Below are positions 7,935 to 17,863 of a stretch of 64,000 nt of DNA, in pieces. Positions within the stretch are counted from its first letter, which is position 1. The number at the start of each line of letters is the position of its first letter. The stretch covers positions 108,052 through 172,051 of the forward strand of contig NZ_JAAKDE010000012.1 in the NCBI RefSeq assembly GCF_013664685.1. Reading direction: 5' to 3'. Position numbers and translations under genes: made by a program. Origin of the DNA: Capillibacterium thermochitinicola. Its GTDB lineage: Bacteria; Bacillota; UBA4882; UBA10575. The notes beneath the pieces are model-generated. The model was not told the DNA's origin, made no database searches, and saw only the letters and a program-made list of their open reading frames with translations.

Positions 7935-10781
7935 ATGAAAAAAGACTGGATCACCATTCGCGGCGCGCGTGTCCACAACCTGAAAAATATCGATCTCGAG
8001 ATTCCCCGGAACCAGCTGGTGGTAATGACCGGGATCTCCGGTTCGGGCAAATCTTCCTTGGCCTTTGACACCATTTACGCGGAAGGCCAACGGCGTTACG
8101 TGGAATCGCTCTCCGCCTACGCCCGGCAGTTCCTTGGGCAAATGGAAAAGCCCGATGTGGACTACATCGAAGGCCTTTCCCCGGCGATCTCCATCGACCA
8201 GAAGACAACCTCACGGAACCCCCGTTCCACCGTGGGCACGGTCACCGAAATCTACGACTATCTCCGCTTGTTGTTTGCCCGGATTGGGCAGCCCTTCTGC
8301 CCCACGTGCGGCTGTCCCATTACCAAGCAGACCGTGGAGCAGATCGTCGACCAAGTCATGACCCTGCCGGCCGAAACCAGATTTCATGTCCTGGCCCCGA
8401 TCGTCCGGGGGCGGAAGGGCGAGTACACCAAGGTTTTTTCCGACTTGAAAAAAGAGGGGTTTGTCCGGGTCCGGGTGGACGGCGAGATTTATAACCTGGA
8501 CGACGAGATCACCCTTAGCCGGTACCAACAACACTGGATCGAAGTGGTCGTGGACCGGCTCATTCTCCGGCCCGGGATCGAACAGCGGCTGGCCGATTCG
8601 ATCGAACTGGCCCTCAATATGGCCAAAGGCCTGGTGATTATTGCTCCCCTGGCAGGCGAAGAAACACTTTACAGCGCCAATTTTGCCTGTCCCCAATGCG
8701 GGTTCAGTTTTGAGGAGATTACCCCGCGGATGTTCTCCTTTAACTCGCCCTACGGGGCCTGTCCCGACTGTGACGGGTTGGGTTTTAAACAGGAGATTGA
8801 CCCCGAAAAAATTCTGGATAAAAACCGTTCCATCAGAGAAGGGGCGGTTCTGCCCTGGAGCGCCAATGAGAGTTCCTGGTCCCTCCAGTATCTGCTCAGT
8901 GTCGCCCGCTATTACGGCCTGGACCCGGATCAGCCCTTGAAAGAAGCCACGCCAAGCCAGATCAAGGCCATCCTTTACGGCTCCGGCCGGGAAAAGATCC
9001 CCGTTGTTTATCAAAGTAACAACGGCCGTCAGTGGCGGCAACAGATCCGGTTCGAAGGGATTATTAACAACCTAAGCCGCCGCTACCGGACGACTGAGTC
9101 GGAGGCGATCCGGCAAGAATTTGAGGAACGTTTCATGACCATGCGCCCCTGCAGCAGCTGCCAAGGTGCCCGTCTCCGGCCGGAAAGTCTGGCCGTCAAG
9201 ATCGGTTCATATAACATCAGCCAGGTAACGGCCTTTTCGATCGCCAAAGCCCGGCAGTTTTTTGCCTCGCTTCAACTCTCCGAGAAGGAGCAACTCATCG
9301 CCAGGCAGATTTTGAAAGAAATCGATAAACGCCTTGGGTTCCTGGTCGATGTCGGCCTCGACTATCTGACTCTTGACCGGGCCGCCGGCTCCCTTTCGGG
9401 CGGCGAAGCCCAACGGATCCGGCTGGCCACCCAGATCGGCTCTTCCCTGGTGGGGGTTTTGTACATTCTGGATGAACCCAGCATTGGTCTGCACCAGCGG
9501 GATAACCGCCGCCTGATTAATGCCCTCTTGAATCTACGCGACTTGGGCAACACTTTGATCGTGGTCGAACATGACGAAGAGATGATGCGGGCCGCCGATT
9601 ACCTGATCGACATCGGCCCCGGAGCCGGGGCCCACGGCGGCGAAGTGGTCGCCGCCGGTGATCTGCAGGCCATCACCAGTTGCTCCCGCTCGGTGACCGG
9701 TGCTTACCTATCGGGCCGGCGCCAGATCCCCGTTCCGGCCTTACGCCGTCCTGGTAACGGCAAGTATTTAACGATCAAAGGGGCCCGGGAGCATAATTTG
9801 AAGAATATCGATGTGGCCATCCCCTTAGGTTGTTTCGTTGCCGTGACCGGGGTTTCGGGCTCCGGCAAAAGCACTTTGATCAATGATATCCTTTATCCGG
9901 TCCTCGCCCGCGAACTGAACCGGGCGACCATCATCCATCCCGGTGCCCACGACCGGGTTGAAGGCCTTGAACACCTCGACAAGGTGATCAACATTGACCA
10001 GTCGCCGATCGGCCGCACACCCCGCTCGAATCCGGCCACCTATACCGGGGTCTTCGATGAGATCCGGGCCGTCTTTGCCGAAACCCCCGAGGCCAAATTA
10101 CGCGGGTATAAACCCGGGCGTTTTTCTTTTAATGTCAAAGGCGGCCGTTGCGAAGCCTGCTCCGGCGACGGGATCATCCGCATCGAGATGCACTTCCTGC
10201 CCGATGTCTACGTACCCTGTGAAGTTTGTAAGGGGAAACGGTACAACCGGGAGACCCTTGAGGTTAAATACCGGGGCAAAACTATCGCCGATATTCTGGA
10301 AATGCCCGTTGAGGAAGCGCTGGAGTTTTTTGCCAACCACCCCCGGATCCAGCGGCGCCTCCAGACCTTGTACGATGTGGGGTTAGGCTATATGAAGCTG
10401 GGACAACCGGCCACCACTCTCTCGGGGGGCGAAGCCCAACGGGTCAAACTGGCCACTGAATTGGCGAAGCGCAGTAACGGCCGGACCTTTTATATTCTGG
10501 ACGAACCCACCACCGGTCTGCACTTTGCCGATGTGGAAAAGCTCCTGGAGATCTTGCAACGCTTGGTCGACAGTGGCAACACCGTCCTGGTGATCGAGCA
10601 CAACCTCGAGGTGATTAAGACCGCCGATTACCTGATCGATCTTGGTCCGGAGGGTGGCGACCAGGGCGGTCAGGTCATCGCTCTCGGTACTCCGGAAGAA
10701 GTGGCCAACAACCCCGCCTCATACACCGGCGAAGTCCTCCGGCCGGTGCTGGGCCTGGTACCGGTGGGAAAAGAGGCTTAA
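7935..10781 (+). CDS. uvrA: Excinuclease ABC subunit A
   Basis: DNA-damage recognition ATPase of nucleotide excision repair. The 948-residue protein has the family length with two ABC modules. Walker A motifs are GISGSGKSS and GVSGSGKST. Two ABC signatures LSGGEAQR are present. Cysteine pairs mark the zinc modules, for example CPQC...CPDC and CEAC...CEVC. It is translated from ATG 7935 directly after uvrB, under the same SOS-type control, and ends in a terminator. Confidence 0.97.
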   Translation: MKKDWITIRGARVHNLKNIDLEIPRNQLVVMTGISGSGKSSLAFDTIYAEGQRRYVESLSAYARQFLGQMEKPDVDYIEGLSPAISIDQKTTSRNPRSTVGTVTEIYDYLRLLFARIGQPFCPTCGCPITKQTVEQIVDQVMTLPAETRFHVLAPIVRGRKGEYTKVFSDLKKEGFVRVRVDGEIYNLDDEITLSRYQQHWIEVVVDRLILRPGIEQRLADSIELALNMAKGLVIIAPLAGEETLYSANFACPQCGFSFEEITPRMFSFNSPYGACPDCDGLGFKQEIDPEKILDKNRSIREGAVLPWSANESSWSLQYLLSVARYYGLDPDQPLKEATPSQIKAILYGSGREKIPVVYQSNNGRQWRQQIRFEGIINNLSRRYRTTESEAIRQEFEERFMTMRPCSSCQGARLRPESLAVKIGSYNISQVTAFSIAKARQFFASLQLSEKEQLIARQILKEIDKRLGFLVDVGLDYLTLDRAAGSLSGGEAQRIRLATQIGSSLVGVLYILDEPSIGLHQRDNRRLINALLNLRDLGNTLIVVEHDEEMMRAADYLIDIGPGAGAHGGEVVAAGDLQAITSCSRSVTGAYLSGRRQIPVPALRRPGNGKYLTIKGAREHNLKNIDVAIPLGCFVAVTGVSGSGKSTLINDILYPVLARELNRATIIHPGAHDRVEGLEHLDKVINIDQSPIGRTPRSNPATYTGVFDEIRAVFAETPEAKLRGYKPGRFSFNVKGGRCEACSGDGIIRIEMHFLPDVYVPCEVCKGKRYNRETLEVKYRGKTIADILEMPVEEALEFFANHPRIQRRLQTLYDVGLGYMKLGQPATTLSGGEAQRVKLATELAKRSNGRTFYILDEPTTGLHFADVEKLLEILQRLVDSGNTVLVIEHNLEVIKTADYLIDLGPEGGDQGGQVIALGTPEEVANNPASYTGEVLRPVLGLVPVGKEA

Positions 10782-10831
10782 ACCGCCGGAGTCCCGAACA
10801 ATACCTTAAAACCATTATGAAAAGAAAAATG

Positions 10832-10876
10832 AACGCACCAGCAAGCCCTCTTAAAAGCTACGTGGTGCGTTTTTTG
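10832..10876 (+). terminator. Intrinsic terminator of uvrBA
   Basis: AACGCACCA (10832-10840) pairs with TGGTGCGTT (10863-10871) and is followed by a T run. The loop is 22 bases, longer than usual. Confidence 0.7.
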
Positions 10877-10935
10877 TGATACGTTTTTTCTTTTTCTTTT
10901 TTAGGTAAGGCCAATCAACCGCCCACCGGTTTGAC

Positions 10936-12054
10936 CTATATTTCTTTCCGGTAGATCCGGTAGGTCCGGTAGAGCCGGCCGCCCGCTCCCTCCACCGACC
11001 GGATGGATTCCTTGTTCATCTCGGCAATGGCCGACCCTTCGCCATAGGTATAGCCTTTCTTGCGCGCGGCCACCATTAAGCGGTGGTAGATTGCACTGTT
11101 CACCGCCTTGTTCCGGAACTTCGGGACGACAAACTGGATAAAGACCCGGGCCCCGGTGATCCGCCGCTTATACCAGAGATATTTTGCCCAACCAAAGGGG
11201 AACAACCGGCCGTTCAGCCGTTTCAAGACCTGGTTATAGTCGGGTAAACCAACAACAAAACCAATGGGTTCCGTCCCGGCGCGGGCGATGTAGACCAGAT
11301 CCGCATCCATAAACTGGACCAAGGCCTGGAATTCAGAGCGGATCTCTTCCAGCGAGGGCGGGGTTAAATGCTCCCAGGTGGCGGGCATGGCCAAGTCAAG
11401 GATTGTTTTAATATCCCGGATTTCCCGCTCCAGTTGTTTCCGGTCAAAACGGTCGATCCGGAACTTGTATTTGCGCATCGCGTAAGAGACCACCCGGTCG
11501 AACCGTTCGGTATCCAAACTCGCCACATCCAGATAAAAGGCGAAGAGATCCATATCCTTGCTGAACCCATAGGCTTCAAAAAAACTCTCGTAATAGGGGG
11601 GATTATAAGAATTCATCAACACCGGCGGTCCGTCAAACCCCTGGATTAAAATTCCCCGGTTATCATCGCCGTTGGTCGGGGAGACCGGCCCGACGATACT
11701 GGTCAGGCCCCGCGCGCGCAACCACCGGCTGGCCGCGTCAAATAAGGCGAAGGCCACTTCCTGGTCATCGACCGCTTCAAAAAGGCTCAGATAACCTTCG
11801 GCTTTTTTCTTCTCCGCGTTCAGTTTTCGGTTAACACCGACCAAGATCCGCCCAACCACTTTCTCCCCGTCCTGGGCCAGAAAGAAAGTATGTTCCCCGT
11901 TCGCCAGGAGGGGGTTGTTCTTCCCTTGCAAGGTACGGAGCTGTTGCCCGCGGAGGGGCGGTACCCAGTTGGGATCGTTTTTATAGATCGTCCACGGCAG
12001 CGCAATAAATTTTTTCAATCCCTTAACGTCATGCACTTCTTTAATTTGCAGCAT
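10936..12054 (-). CDS. GNAT-like N-acetyltransferase family protein
   Basis: A 372-residue cytosolic protein with the look of a two-domain GNAT-like family. The N-terminal part has the FFLAQDGEKVVGRI strand pattern and a conserved GPVSPTNGDDNRGILIQGF region. The C-terminal part has IGFVVGLPDYNQ and ends with a predicted acyl-CoA-type fold. Substrate is unknown. ATG 12054 has GGGAG before it. The neighbouring DUF819 membrane protein lies 15 bases upstream on the same strand, so the two are probably co-transcribed. Confidence 0.7.
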   Translation of the reverse strand: MLQIKEVHDVKGLKKFIALPWTIYKNDPNWVPPLRGQQLRTLQGKNNPLLANGEHTFFLAQDGEKVVGRILVGVNRKLNAEKKKAEGYLSLFEAVDDQEVAFALFDAASRWLRARGLTSIVGPVSPTNGDDNRGILIQGFDGPPVLMNSYNPPYYESFFEAYGFSKDMDLFAFYLDVASLDTERFDRVVSYAMRKYKFRIDRFDRKQLEREIRDIKTILDLAMPATWEHLTPPSLEEIRSEFQALVQFMDADLVYIARAGTEPIGFVVGLPDYNQVLKRLNGRLFPFGWAKYLWYKRRITGARVFIQFVVPKFRNKAVNSAIYHRLMVAARKKGYTYGEGSAIAEMNKESIRSVEGAGGRLYRTYRIYRKEI

Positions 12055-12069
12055 TTTTCTTCTCCCATC

Positions 12070-13176
12070 TTATCGTGGCATCAGCAACCAAGCAACCGCA
12101 AAGCCCAAGTAATTACCGATGGCATATCCCACCAAACCACAGGTTAATCCCGGTACGATCACCTCACGGTTCTGTAGACGTTCGGCGACCGGACCGATAA
12201 AGGCCGGTCCAAAGATCCCCGCGGTGGAGGTAATAATCATGGTATCCGTATCAATCCGGAAGATCCACGCGAGAATTAAATGGATCATAATGGCGGTCGT
12301 CATGACAAAGGCGGTGTACAGAAAGATTCCCGAAGAAGATCTTAAGATCTCCTGGAAATTGATGTTAGTCCCCAGGGTCAACGAAAAGACAAGGATAAAA
12401 TACTGCCCTGCTTCGTAAGTACCCTTAATTTCCCGGATCCGCCGGTGAAAGGAGGCGGCTACACCGAGGGTAGTGAGGATTAACATGATAATGCTGACAT
12501 CAAACCCGCCGGTGAGCAGGAGGGAGAGGCCAACGCTAATCCCCACACAGATCAAGGATAGCAGCACGGCAAAGCCCAATTCGACTTTGGATCCTTCTTC
12601 CGCCGTCGCCGCTAAAGCCGGTTCTGCAAACGGGGAAGAAAATGGTTGTAGCACCTTACTGATTAACCATTTGGCCCCGGTTATTAAAAATAAGAAATAG
12701 AGTCCGCCCATGATTGCATCGGCGGTGTTGGTTAAGATCAAAGTCTCTTCCCGCACCCGTAATCCCAGGCCAATGGCCATCAAATTAGGGGTTCCGCCCG
12801 TGTACACACCTACCAGCATCCCTGAAATTTTCCAGTATTCCGGAACCCAAGAAAATAAGAGGGCGGCAAGAACAGCACTGACAATCGCACTAATCGCCAC
12901 CAGGACGAAGGAGAGTACTGTCTTCCGCGCCAGCTTTAACCAACGTTTAATATCGGTCGAAAAAAGGATTAGCGGAATAGCGATTGGCACTGCGACCTCG
13001 GCCAAGGACAACGCCAATTGTTTGTCGATCGGTACTAAACTTTGGTTACCAAGAACCATCCCCACCAGATAACAAAGGAGAATCGGACTGAGAAACTCCA
13101 GTTTTTTTGAGCTTCGCACCCCTTTGGTGATTAAAAGCGGTGTAATAAAGTAAAAGATAATTTCGATAACTTTCAC
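12070..13176 (-). CDS. DUF819 family integral membrane protein
   Basis: A 368-residue, very hydrophobic protein with about ten predicted membrane helices and no signal peptide. The conserved stretch YTGGTPNLMAIG and the later helix GIFGPAFIGPVAERL match the DUF819 (YjcL-like) family, which resembles transporters; the substrate is not known. It starts at GTG 13176 behind AGAGGCG. It is the first gene of a probable pair with the GNAT-like gene. Confidence 0.75.
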   Translation of the reverse strand: MKVIEIIFYFITPLLITKGVRSSKKLEFLSPILLCYLVGMVLGNQSLVPIDKQLALSLAEVAVPIAIPLILFSTDIKRWLKLARKTVLSFVLVAISAIVSAVLAALLFSWVPEYWKISGMLVGVYTGGTPNLMAIGLGLRVREETLILTNTADAIMGGLYFLFLITGAKWLISKVLQPFSSPFAEPALAATAEEGSKVELGFAVLLSLICVGISVGLSLLLTGGFDVSIIMLILTTLGVAASFHRRIREIKGTYEAGQYFILVFSLTLGTNINFQEILRSSSGIFLYTAFVMTTAIMIHLILAWIFRIDTDTMIITSTAGIFGPAFIGPVAERLQNREVIVPGLTCGLVGYAIGNYLGFAVAWLLMPR

Positions 13177-13363
13177 AACATCGCCTCTTTTCTCTCTTTT
13201 CCTGAGTCCAAGGCCAGTAACTAGATTTTACAATTACCGTTCTTTGTTTGTCAAGGTAACCGAAGGGGATAAACATGGCAACAAAAAGCACCCGCCTTTA
13301 CTTCCCGATCTCAATTAGGTATAATCTATTCAGCCCTGCCCGGCCAAGAAAGGAAGGATAATC

Positions 13364-14083
13364 GTGATCAAACACCTCCTTTTTGATTTGGACGGAACAC
13401 TACTCCCTATTGACCTGGATTTTTTCTTCCGGGATTATCTTTCAGCCCTCAGCGCCCGGTTTGCCGCCACCGTTGAACCACGGGCCTTTCAAGAAAAATT
13501 GTTGGCCAGTACCATGGCAATGATCCAAAACAATGATCCGCGTCTGACCAATGAAGAAGTCTTTTGGCAGGACTTCCCGGCCCGGATCGGCTTGTCCCGC
13601 TCCTTTTTGGAACCAATCTTCCGTGACTTTTATGCGCAGGAGTACCGCGCCCTGGGCAACAACCTGCCACCGGCCGGCCCGGTCCGAAACCTTTTGACCT
13701 CCGCTTTGATGCAAGGTTTTAGCATTACCATCGCCACCAACCCAATCTTTCCCCGCTATGCGCTTATCGAACGTTTATCCTGGATCAACTGCCACGATCT
13801 CCCTTATCGGTTGGTGACGTCCATGGAGCAGATGCATTTCTGTAAGCCCAATCCCAATTACTACCGGGAAATTTTGGACCTCCTCGGGGCCAAAGCCGGG
13901 GAGTGTCTGATGATCGGGAATGATGAGGAAGAAGATATGATCGCGGCCCGCCTGGGAATCAAGACCTGTTTAGTCACCGACCGGCTGATCAGAAGGGAAA
14001 AGACCGAAATTAAGCCCGACTACACTTGCCGCCTGGCCGAGCTTCCCTCAATCATCATGGCGTTAAGGCCACCGCGCACCTAA
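13364..14083 (+). CDS. HAD family hydrolase
   Basis: A 239-residue cytosolic phosphatase-like protein of the haloacid dehalogenase superfamily. Motif I FDLDGTL begins at residue 7 with the nucleophile Asp, motif II is in ITIATNP, and motifs III/IV are the KPNPNYY lysine and GNDEEEDMIAA aspartates. The helical insert after motif I is a C1-type cap. The exact substrate cannot be read from the sequence. It starts at GTG 13364 behind AAGGAAGGA and converges on the met operon. Confidence 0.8.
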   Translation: MIKHLLFDLDGTLLPIDLDFFFRDYLSALSARFAATVEPRAFQEKLLASTMAMIQNNDPRLTNEEVFWQDFPARIGLSRSFLEPIFRDFYAQEYRALGNNLPPAGPVRNLLTSALMQGFSITIATNPIFPRYALIERLSWINCHDLPYRLVTSMEQMHFCKPNPNYYREILDLLGAKAGECLMIGNDEEEDMIAARLGIKTCLVTDRLIRREKTEIKPDYTCRLAELPSIIMALRPPRT

Positions 14084-14092
14084 AATTGAATC

Positions 14093-14130
14093 AAAAACAA
14101 AAACCCCTTGTGGAGCAAGGGGTTTCTGTC
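14093..14130 (-). terminator. Terminator of metNIQ, probably bidirectional
   Basis: AAACCCCTTG and CAAGGGGTTT form a perfect 10-base stem with a five-base loop. On the minus strand the stem is followed by TTGTTTTTG, so it best serves metQ. On the plus strand the tail TCTGTCTTTC is weaker but could also stop the HAD gene. Confidence 0.8.
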
Positions 14131-14164
14131 TTTCATAACAATAGACCGCGATACATTTGCCTGT

Positions 14165-14959
14165 TTAGAAAGCGGGGACAATATCTCCGCTGTAATTCTC
14201 CAGAAGATAGGCCTTTACCTCCGGGCTGTTCAAAGCCTGGGCCAGCTTTTGCAGGGCCTGATTATTCCGGTCCGCGGTCCGCACCGCCAGCACATTCGCA
14301 TAAGGCGATTCCGCACCTTCGATAAACAAGGCATCCCGGGTCGGAACCAGGCCGGCCGGCAGCGCATAGTTGGTATTGATCACCGCCAGATCAACCTCGG
14401 GAAGAACCCGTGGCAACTGAGCGGCTTCCAAGGCCCTGACCTGTATGTTTTTCGGATTCTTCACAATGTCAAACTCGGTGGCAAGCAGACCAACGCCGGC
14501 CTTGAGTTCAATCAAGTTCGCTTGTTGCAGTAACATCAATGCCCGTCCGCAGTTGGTCGGATCATTCGGCACCGCCACCACTGCGCGGTTCCGCAACTGT
14601 TCCAGCTTGGTTATTTTTTTGGAGTAGACGCCCATCGGTTCGATGTGCACCTTCGCAATATAAGTCAAGTCCAACCGGTGATCCTTGGCAAACTGTTCAA
14701 GATAGGGAATGTGCTGGAAAAAGTTGGCGTCGAGCTCCCCTTCGGCCAGGGCCAGATTGGGTTGGACGTAGTCTTGAAACTCGATGATCCGGAGTTGAAT
14801 TCCTTCCGCCGCCAACATCGGTTTCACGACCTCCAGAATCTCCGCATGGGGCGTGGGAGAAGCACCCACTTTCAATTCGACTGTTTCCGCCGCGAACGCT
14901 TGACTGACCATGATCACAAGTAGGAGTAATAGCCCAACCAGAAAATGTTTTTTGCCCAT
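14165..14959 (-). CDS. metQ: Methionine ABC transporter substrate-binding protein MetQ
   Basis: Extracytoplasmic binding protein of the NlpA/MetQ family that delivers methionine to MetI-MetN. The 264-residue form begins at ATG 14959 behind GGAGGTG. An N-terminal signal peptide ends in an AxA-type site (AFA-A). Unlike most Bacillota homologues there is no lipobox cysteine, so the protein is predicted to be soluble or held by another route. The mature start VELKVGASPTPHAEIL and the NYALPAGL region are typical. It is the last gene of metN-metI-metQ. Confidence 0.88.
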   Translation of the reverse strand: MGKKHFLVGLLLLLVIMVSQAFAAETVELKVGASPTPHAEILEVVKPMLAAEGIQLRIIEFQDYVQPNLALAEGELDANFFQHIPYLEQFAKDHRLDLTYIAKVHIEPMGVYSKKITKLEQLRNRAVVAVPNDPTNCGRALMLLQQANLIELKAGVGLLATEFDIVKNPKNIQVRALEAAQLPRVLPEVDLAVINTNYALPAGLVPTRDALFIEGAESPYANVLAVRTADRNNQALQKLAQALNSPEVKAYLLENYSGDIVPAF

Positions 14960-14997
14960 CAGAAAATCCACCTCCATTTAATTTTTTTATCAACTGA

Positions 14998-15639
14998 TCA
15001 ACGGTGGTTTAACCGGCTGGCCAACCATCCGCCGAAAGACTGAATGCTCTGCACCATCGCCACCAGGACCAAGACGGTGATGATCATGATATCGCCCCGG
15101 AAACGCTGGTAACCATAACGAATCGCCAAGTCGCCCAGGCCACCACCGCCTACCGCCCCGGCCATTGCCGAATAACTGATTAAACTGACCGCCACCATCG
15201 TCACCCCTAAAACCAGCCCGGGAATGGCCTCCGGAATAAGCACCTTGGTAATGATCTGCCGCGTGGAAGCCCCCATGGCTTGGGCCGCCTCGATCACACC
15301 CCAGTCCACCTCCAAAAGGGCCGTCTCGACGACCCGGGCCATGAACGGGATCGCGCTGACCGTCAGCGGAACAATCGCACCGGTGGTGCCGATTGAGGTC
15401 CCCACCAGCCAGCGGGTAAAGGGGATAATCGCCACCAACAAAATGATAAAGGGCAAAGACCGGCCCACGTTGATTACGACCGAAAGCGTCCGGTGGACGA
15501 GGGGCAGCGGTTTAATGTGCCGCGGTCCGGTGATCACCAGCAAAATCCCAAGGGGAATGCCGAAGAGGGCGGAGAGGACTAAAGCCACCCCTACCATATA
15601 TACGGTCTCGATGGTTGCATTAAGAATCTGGGCCCACAC
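14998..15639 (-). CDS. metI: Methionine ABC transporter permease MetI
   Basis: Inner-membrane permease of the methionine importer. The 213-residue protein has about five membrane helices and the EAA-type loop (EAAQAMGASTRQIITKVLIPEA) that docks on MetN. GTG 15639 is chosen because GGAGGTG lies seven bases before it. The gene overlaps the end of metN by 20 bases, and metQ follows. Confidence 0.9.
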   Translation of the reverse strand: MWAQILNATIETVYMVGVALVLSALFGIPLGILLVITGPRHIKPLPLVHRTLSVVINVGRSLPFIILLVAIIPFTRWLVGTSIGTTGAIVPLTVSAIPFMARVVETALLEVDWGVIEAAQAMGASTRQIITKVLIPEAIPGLVLGVTMVAVSLISYSAMAGAVGGGGLGDLAIRYGYQRFRGDIMIITVLVLVAMVQSIQSFGGWLASRLNHR

Positions 15640-16678
15640 CAGCAAGCACCTCCAATTTTAACCCCTGCGCGGTCAGATACTCAAGTGCCCTTTCTACTTT
15701 GGCCTCGTCGCCGGTTATTTCCACAATAAGCGAACCAAAGGGCATGTTTTTAATAAAATCCAGATTCGCATAGAGGATATTGACATCCACCTGGAACTGG
15801 CGGATCACCGACGAGATGATCGGCTTACCCGCCACACCGCCGATGAAAGAGATCCGGACGGTTTTGCCGGGCCGCTCCCGCGAACCTTCGGCGGTCATCC
15901 GCTCCTGAATCTCCGGCGGAATCTCAGTATGCAAAACTCCCTTCATAAACCGCCGGGCCGCCGCCGATCGGGGGCGGGCAAACAGTTCAACTACTGAACC
16001 CTGTTCCACGATGCGCCCGTCATCAATGACGGCAACCGTATCGCAGATCTCCTTGATGACTTCCATCTGGTGGGTAATGAGGACAATCGTCAAGCCAAAA
16101 CGGCGGTTTACATCCTGCAGCAACCGTAAAATGGATTTGGTCGTGTCCGGATCCAAAGCGGAGGTTGCCTCATCACAGAGGAGAACTTCCGGGTTGCTGG
16201 CCAAGGCCCGTGCGATCCCCACCCGCTGTTTTTGGCCACCACTAAGCTCTGAAGGGTAGGCGTTTATTTTATCGGAGAGCCCGACAAGGTCAAGCAAGGA
16301 ACGGACCCTTTCATCCCGCTCTTTCGGTTTAACTCCGCTGATCTCCAAGGGAAAAGCGACGTTTCGGTAGACCGTCCGGGAAGAAAGGAGATTAAAGTGT
16401 TGAAAGATCATGCCGATTTTCCGCCGGGCCTCCCGCAGTTCTTTCCCCTTTAAGTTAGTGATCTCCTGCCCGGCCAACCGGATGGTTCCGGATTGTGGTT
16501 CTTCCAACTTATTAATACAGCGGATCAAGGTACTCTTCCCCGCTCCGCTCAACCCGATAATCCCAAAGATCTCTCCCTTTTTAATCTGTAAACTGACATC
16601 TGCCAAGGCAACAACACGTTTTTCGCCCTGTCCGTAAATTTTCGTTACTTTTTCAAGTTCGATCATTACTGATGACAT
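15620..16678 (-). CDS. metN: Methionine ABC transporter ATP-binding protein MetN
   Basis: ATPase of the MetNIQ methionine importer. The 352-residue protein has Walker A GLSGAGKST, signature LSGGQKQR, Walker B VLLCDEATSALD, and a C-terminal NIL/ACT-like domain (last 75 residues) that in E. coli MetN binds methionine and inhibits transport. ATG 16678 has GAGGAGGT before it; the frame is open to 16780 but that part looks like leader, not protein. The operon has a strong promoter and a stem-loop in its leader, but no recognisable S-box or T-box. Confidence 0.93.
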   Translation of the reverse strand: MSSVMIELEKVTKIYGQGEKRVVALADVSLQIKKGEIFGIIGLSGAGKSTLIRCINKLEEPQSGTIRLAGQEITNLKGKELREARRKIGMIFQHFNLLSSRTVYRNVAFPLEISGVKPKERDERVRSLLDLVGLSDKINAYPSELSGGQKQRVGIARALASNPEVLLCDEATSALDPDTTKSILRLLQDVNRRFGLTIVLITHQMEVIKEICDTVAVIDDGRIVEQGSVVELFARPRSAAARRFMKGVLHTEIPPEIQERMTAEGSRERPGKTVRISFIGGVAGKPIISSVIRQFQVDVNILYANLDFIKNMPFGSLIVEITGDEAKVERALEYLTAQGLKLEVLAGVGPDS

Positions 16679-16727
16679 CTGGGACCTCCTCTTCGGGTGC
16701 GGCCACCTTTTTCCATTTTTAAAATAG

Positions 16728-16744
16728 CCCCCTGGACTAGGGGG
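16728..16744 (-). promoter_or_regulatory. Stem-loop in the metN leader
   Basis: CCCCCT and AGGGGG pair perfectly around five bases, about 45 nucleotides into the predicted mRNA and 50 before the metN start. The tail on the minus strand is CTATTTTAAAAA, a poor terminator. It could be an attenuator or an RNA-stability element. Confidence 0.4.
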
Positions 16745-16794
16745 TAACGAAGAAAGGAGAAAAGAAGAATAACTATACATCGAAGTTAGAGTTT

Positions 16795-16823
16795 ATTTTA
16801 CCTTATTAGGTTAACACTGTCAA
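16795..16823 (-). promoter_or_regulatory. metNIQ promoter
   Basis: On the minus strand: perfect -35 TTGACA (16823-16818), a 17-base spacer and -10 TAAAAT (16800-16795). Predicted start near 16788 leaves a leader of about 110 bases. Confidence 0.7.
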
Positions 16824-16996
16824 TAAAATCAGGCTTAAAACCAACTCTTCCCCTGGCCGGCTATTTCCTGACTACCCCGAATACAAGTACAGGAAAAAAG
16901 CCCTCTCCTTTTCGGACCGGCCTGAACAAAACAAACGTTGAATAATCATGAAATTTATGATAGCTTTAGAATAATTGAAGTAAAGGAGTTAAGTAG

Positions 16997-17863
16997 ATGA
17001 AGACAATTATCATTACGGACAGCGGATGTCATTTGCCGGCAAACTACATTGAGGAATACGAGATAGAGGTCTTCCCCTTTTCCATCCTGCTCAATGAGGC
17101 CAGTTACTTGGATGGCGTCACCATCACCACCCAACAAATTTACCAAGCAATGCGGGACGGACAAACACCCACCACGGCACAGGTCAACCCGATGATCATG
17201 AAAGAAACCTTCCTCAACCACGCGCGGAAAGGCAACCGTTGCCTTTATATTGCTTTTTCCGGTGCCATGTCCGGTACTTACCAGACCAGCCTCATGGTGG
17301 CAGAAGAGGTTAAACAGCTCTACCCCGATTTTGACCTGGATATTATCGACAGCAAAGGCGGAGCCCTCGCCACCGGCCTGGTCGTTCTGCGGGCGGCCGA
17401 AATGGCACAAAAAGGTAAAAATAAAGAAGAGATTGTGCGGTTTGTACAGAACCAAACCGCCCACATGGAACACATCTTTACCGTGGATAATCTGGATGCC
17501 CTCTACCGTGGGGGACGACTCAGCCGGACTGGCCGTTTAATGGGGAACATTCTTAATATAAAACCCGTCCTCCACGTGGAGAACGGGCGGATCGGACTTC
17601 TGCAGTTAGTCCGGGGCAAAAAACGGGCCCTGGAAAAAATTATAGCGGTAATGGAAGCACGTTGTGCAAAGGATAAATCCCAGATCATTGGGATCTGCCA
17701 TGCCGATGATTTGGAAACCGCCTTCCAACTTAAAACCATGATTGAAGGAAAATTCGGCTTTGACCAATTTATTATTGATTTAATCGGCGGTGTCCTCGGC
17801 GTTCACATTGGCATCGGCGGAGTTGGCGTTTTCTTTGCCAATAAGGTCTTCAGTCCAACCTAG
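16997..17863 (+). CDS. DegV family protein (fatty-acid binding)
   Basis: A 288-residue cytosolic protein of the DegV family; members bind fatty acids and the FakB branch feeds fatty acids to the FakA kinase. Visible family features are the N-terminal TDSGCHLP, the TTAQVNP strand, AFSGAMSGTYQ with its Ser/Gly lipid-head contacts, and GGRLSRTGRLMG. No fakA is present here, so a role in fatty-acid activation is only an inference. ATG 16997 has AAAGGAG before it. Its stop overlaps that of the convergent next gene in a shared CTAG. Confidence 0.85.
   Translation: MKTIIITDSGCHLPANYIEEYEIEVFPFSILLNEASYLDGVTITTQQIYQAMRDGQTPTTAQVNPMIMKETFLNHARKGNRCLYIAFSGAMSGTYQTSLMVAEEVKQLYPDFDLDIIDSKGGALATGLVVLRAAEMAQKGKNKEEIVRFVQNQTAHMEHIFTVDNLDALYRGGRLSRTGRLMGNILNIKPVLHVENGRIGLLQLVRGKKRALEKIIAVMEARCAKDKSQIIGICHADDLETAFQLKTMIEGKFGFDQFIIDLIGGVLGVHIGIGGVGVFFANKVFSPT

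Noticed and set aside
16679..16780. An N-terminal extension of MetN from ATG 16780
   Set aside because: It would begin about eight bases after the predicted transcript start without a ribosome site and spans the leader hairpin.
16680..16820. S-box or T-box riboswitch in front of metN
   Set aside because: The S-box core (GGCAACC-type) and the T-box TGG-ACC motif are both absent. Only a simple hairpin is visible.
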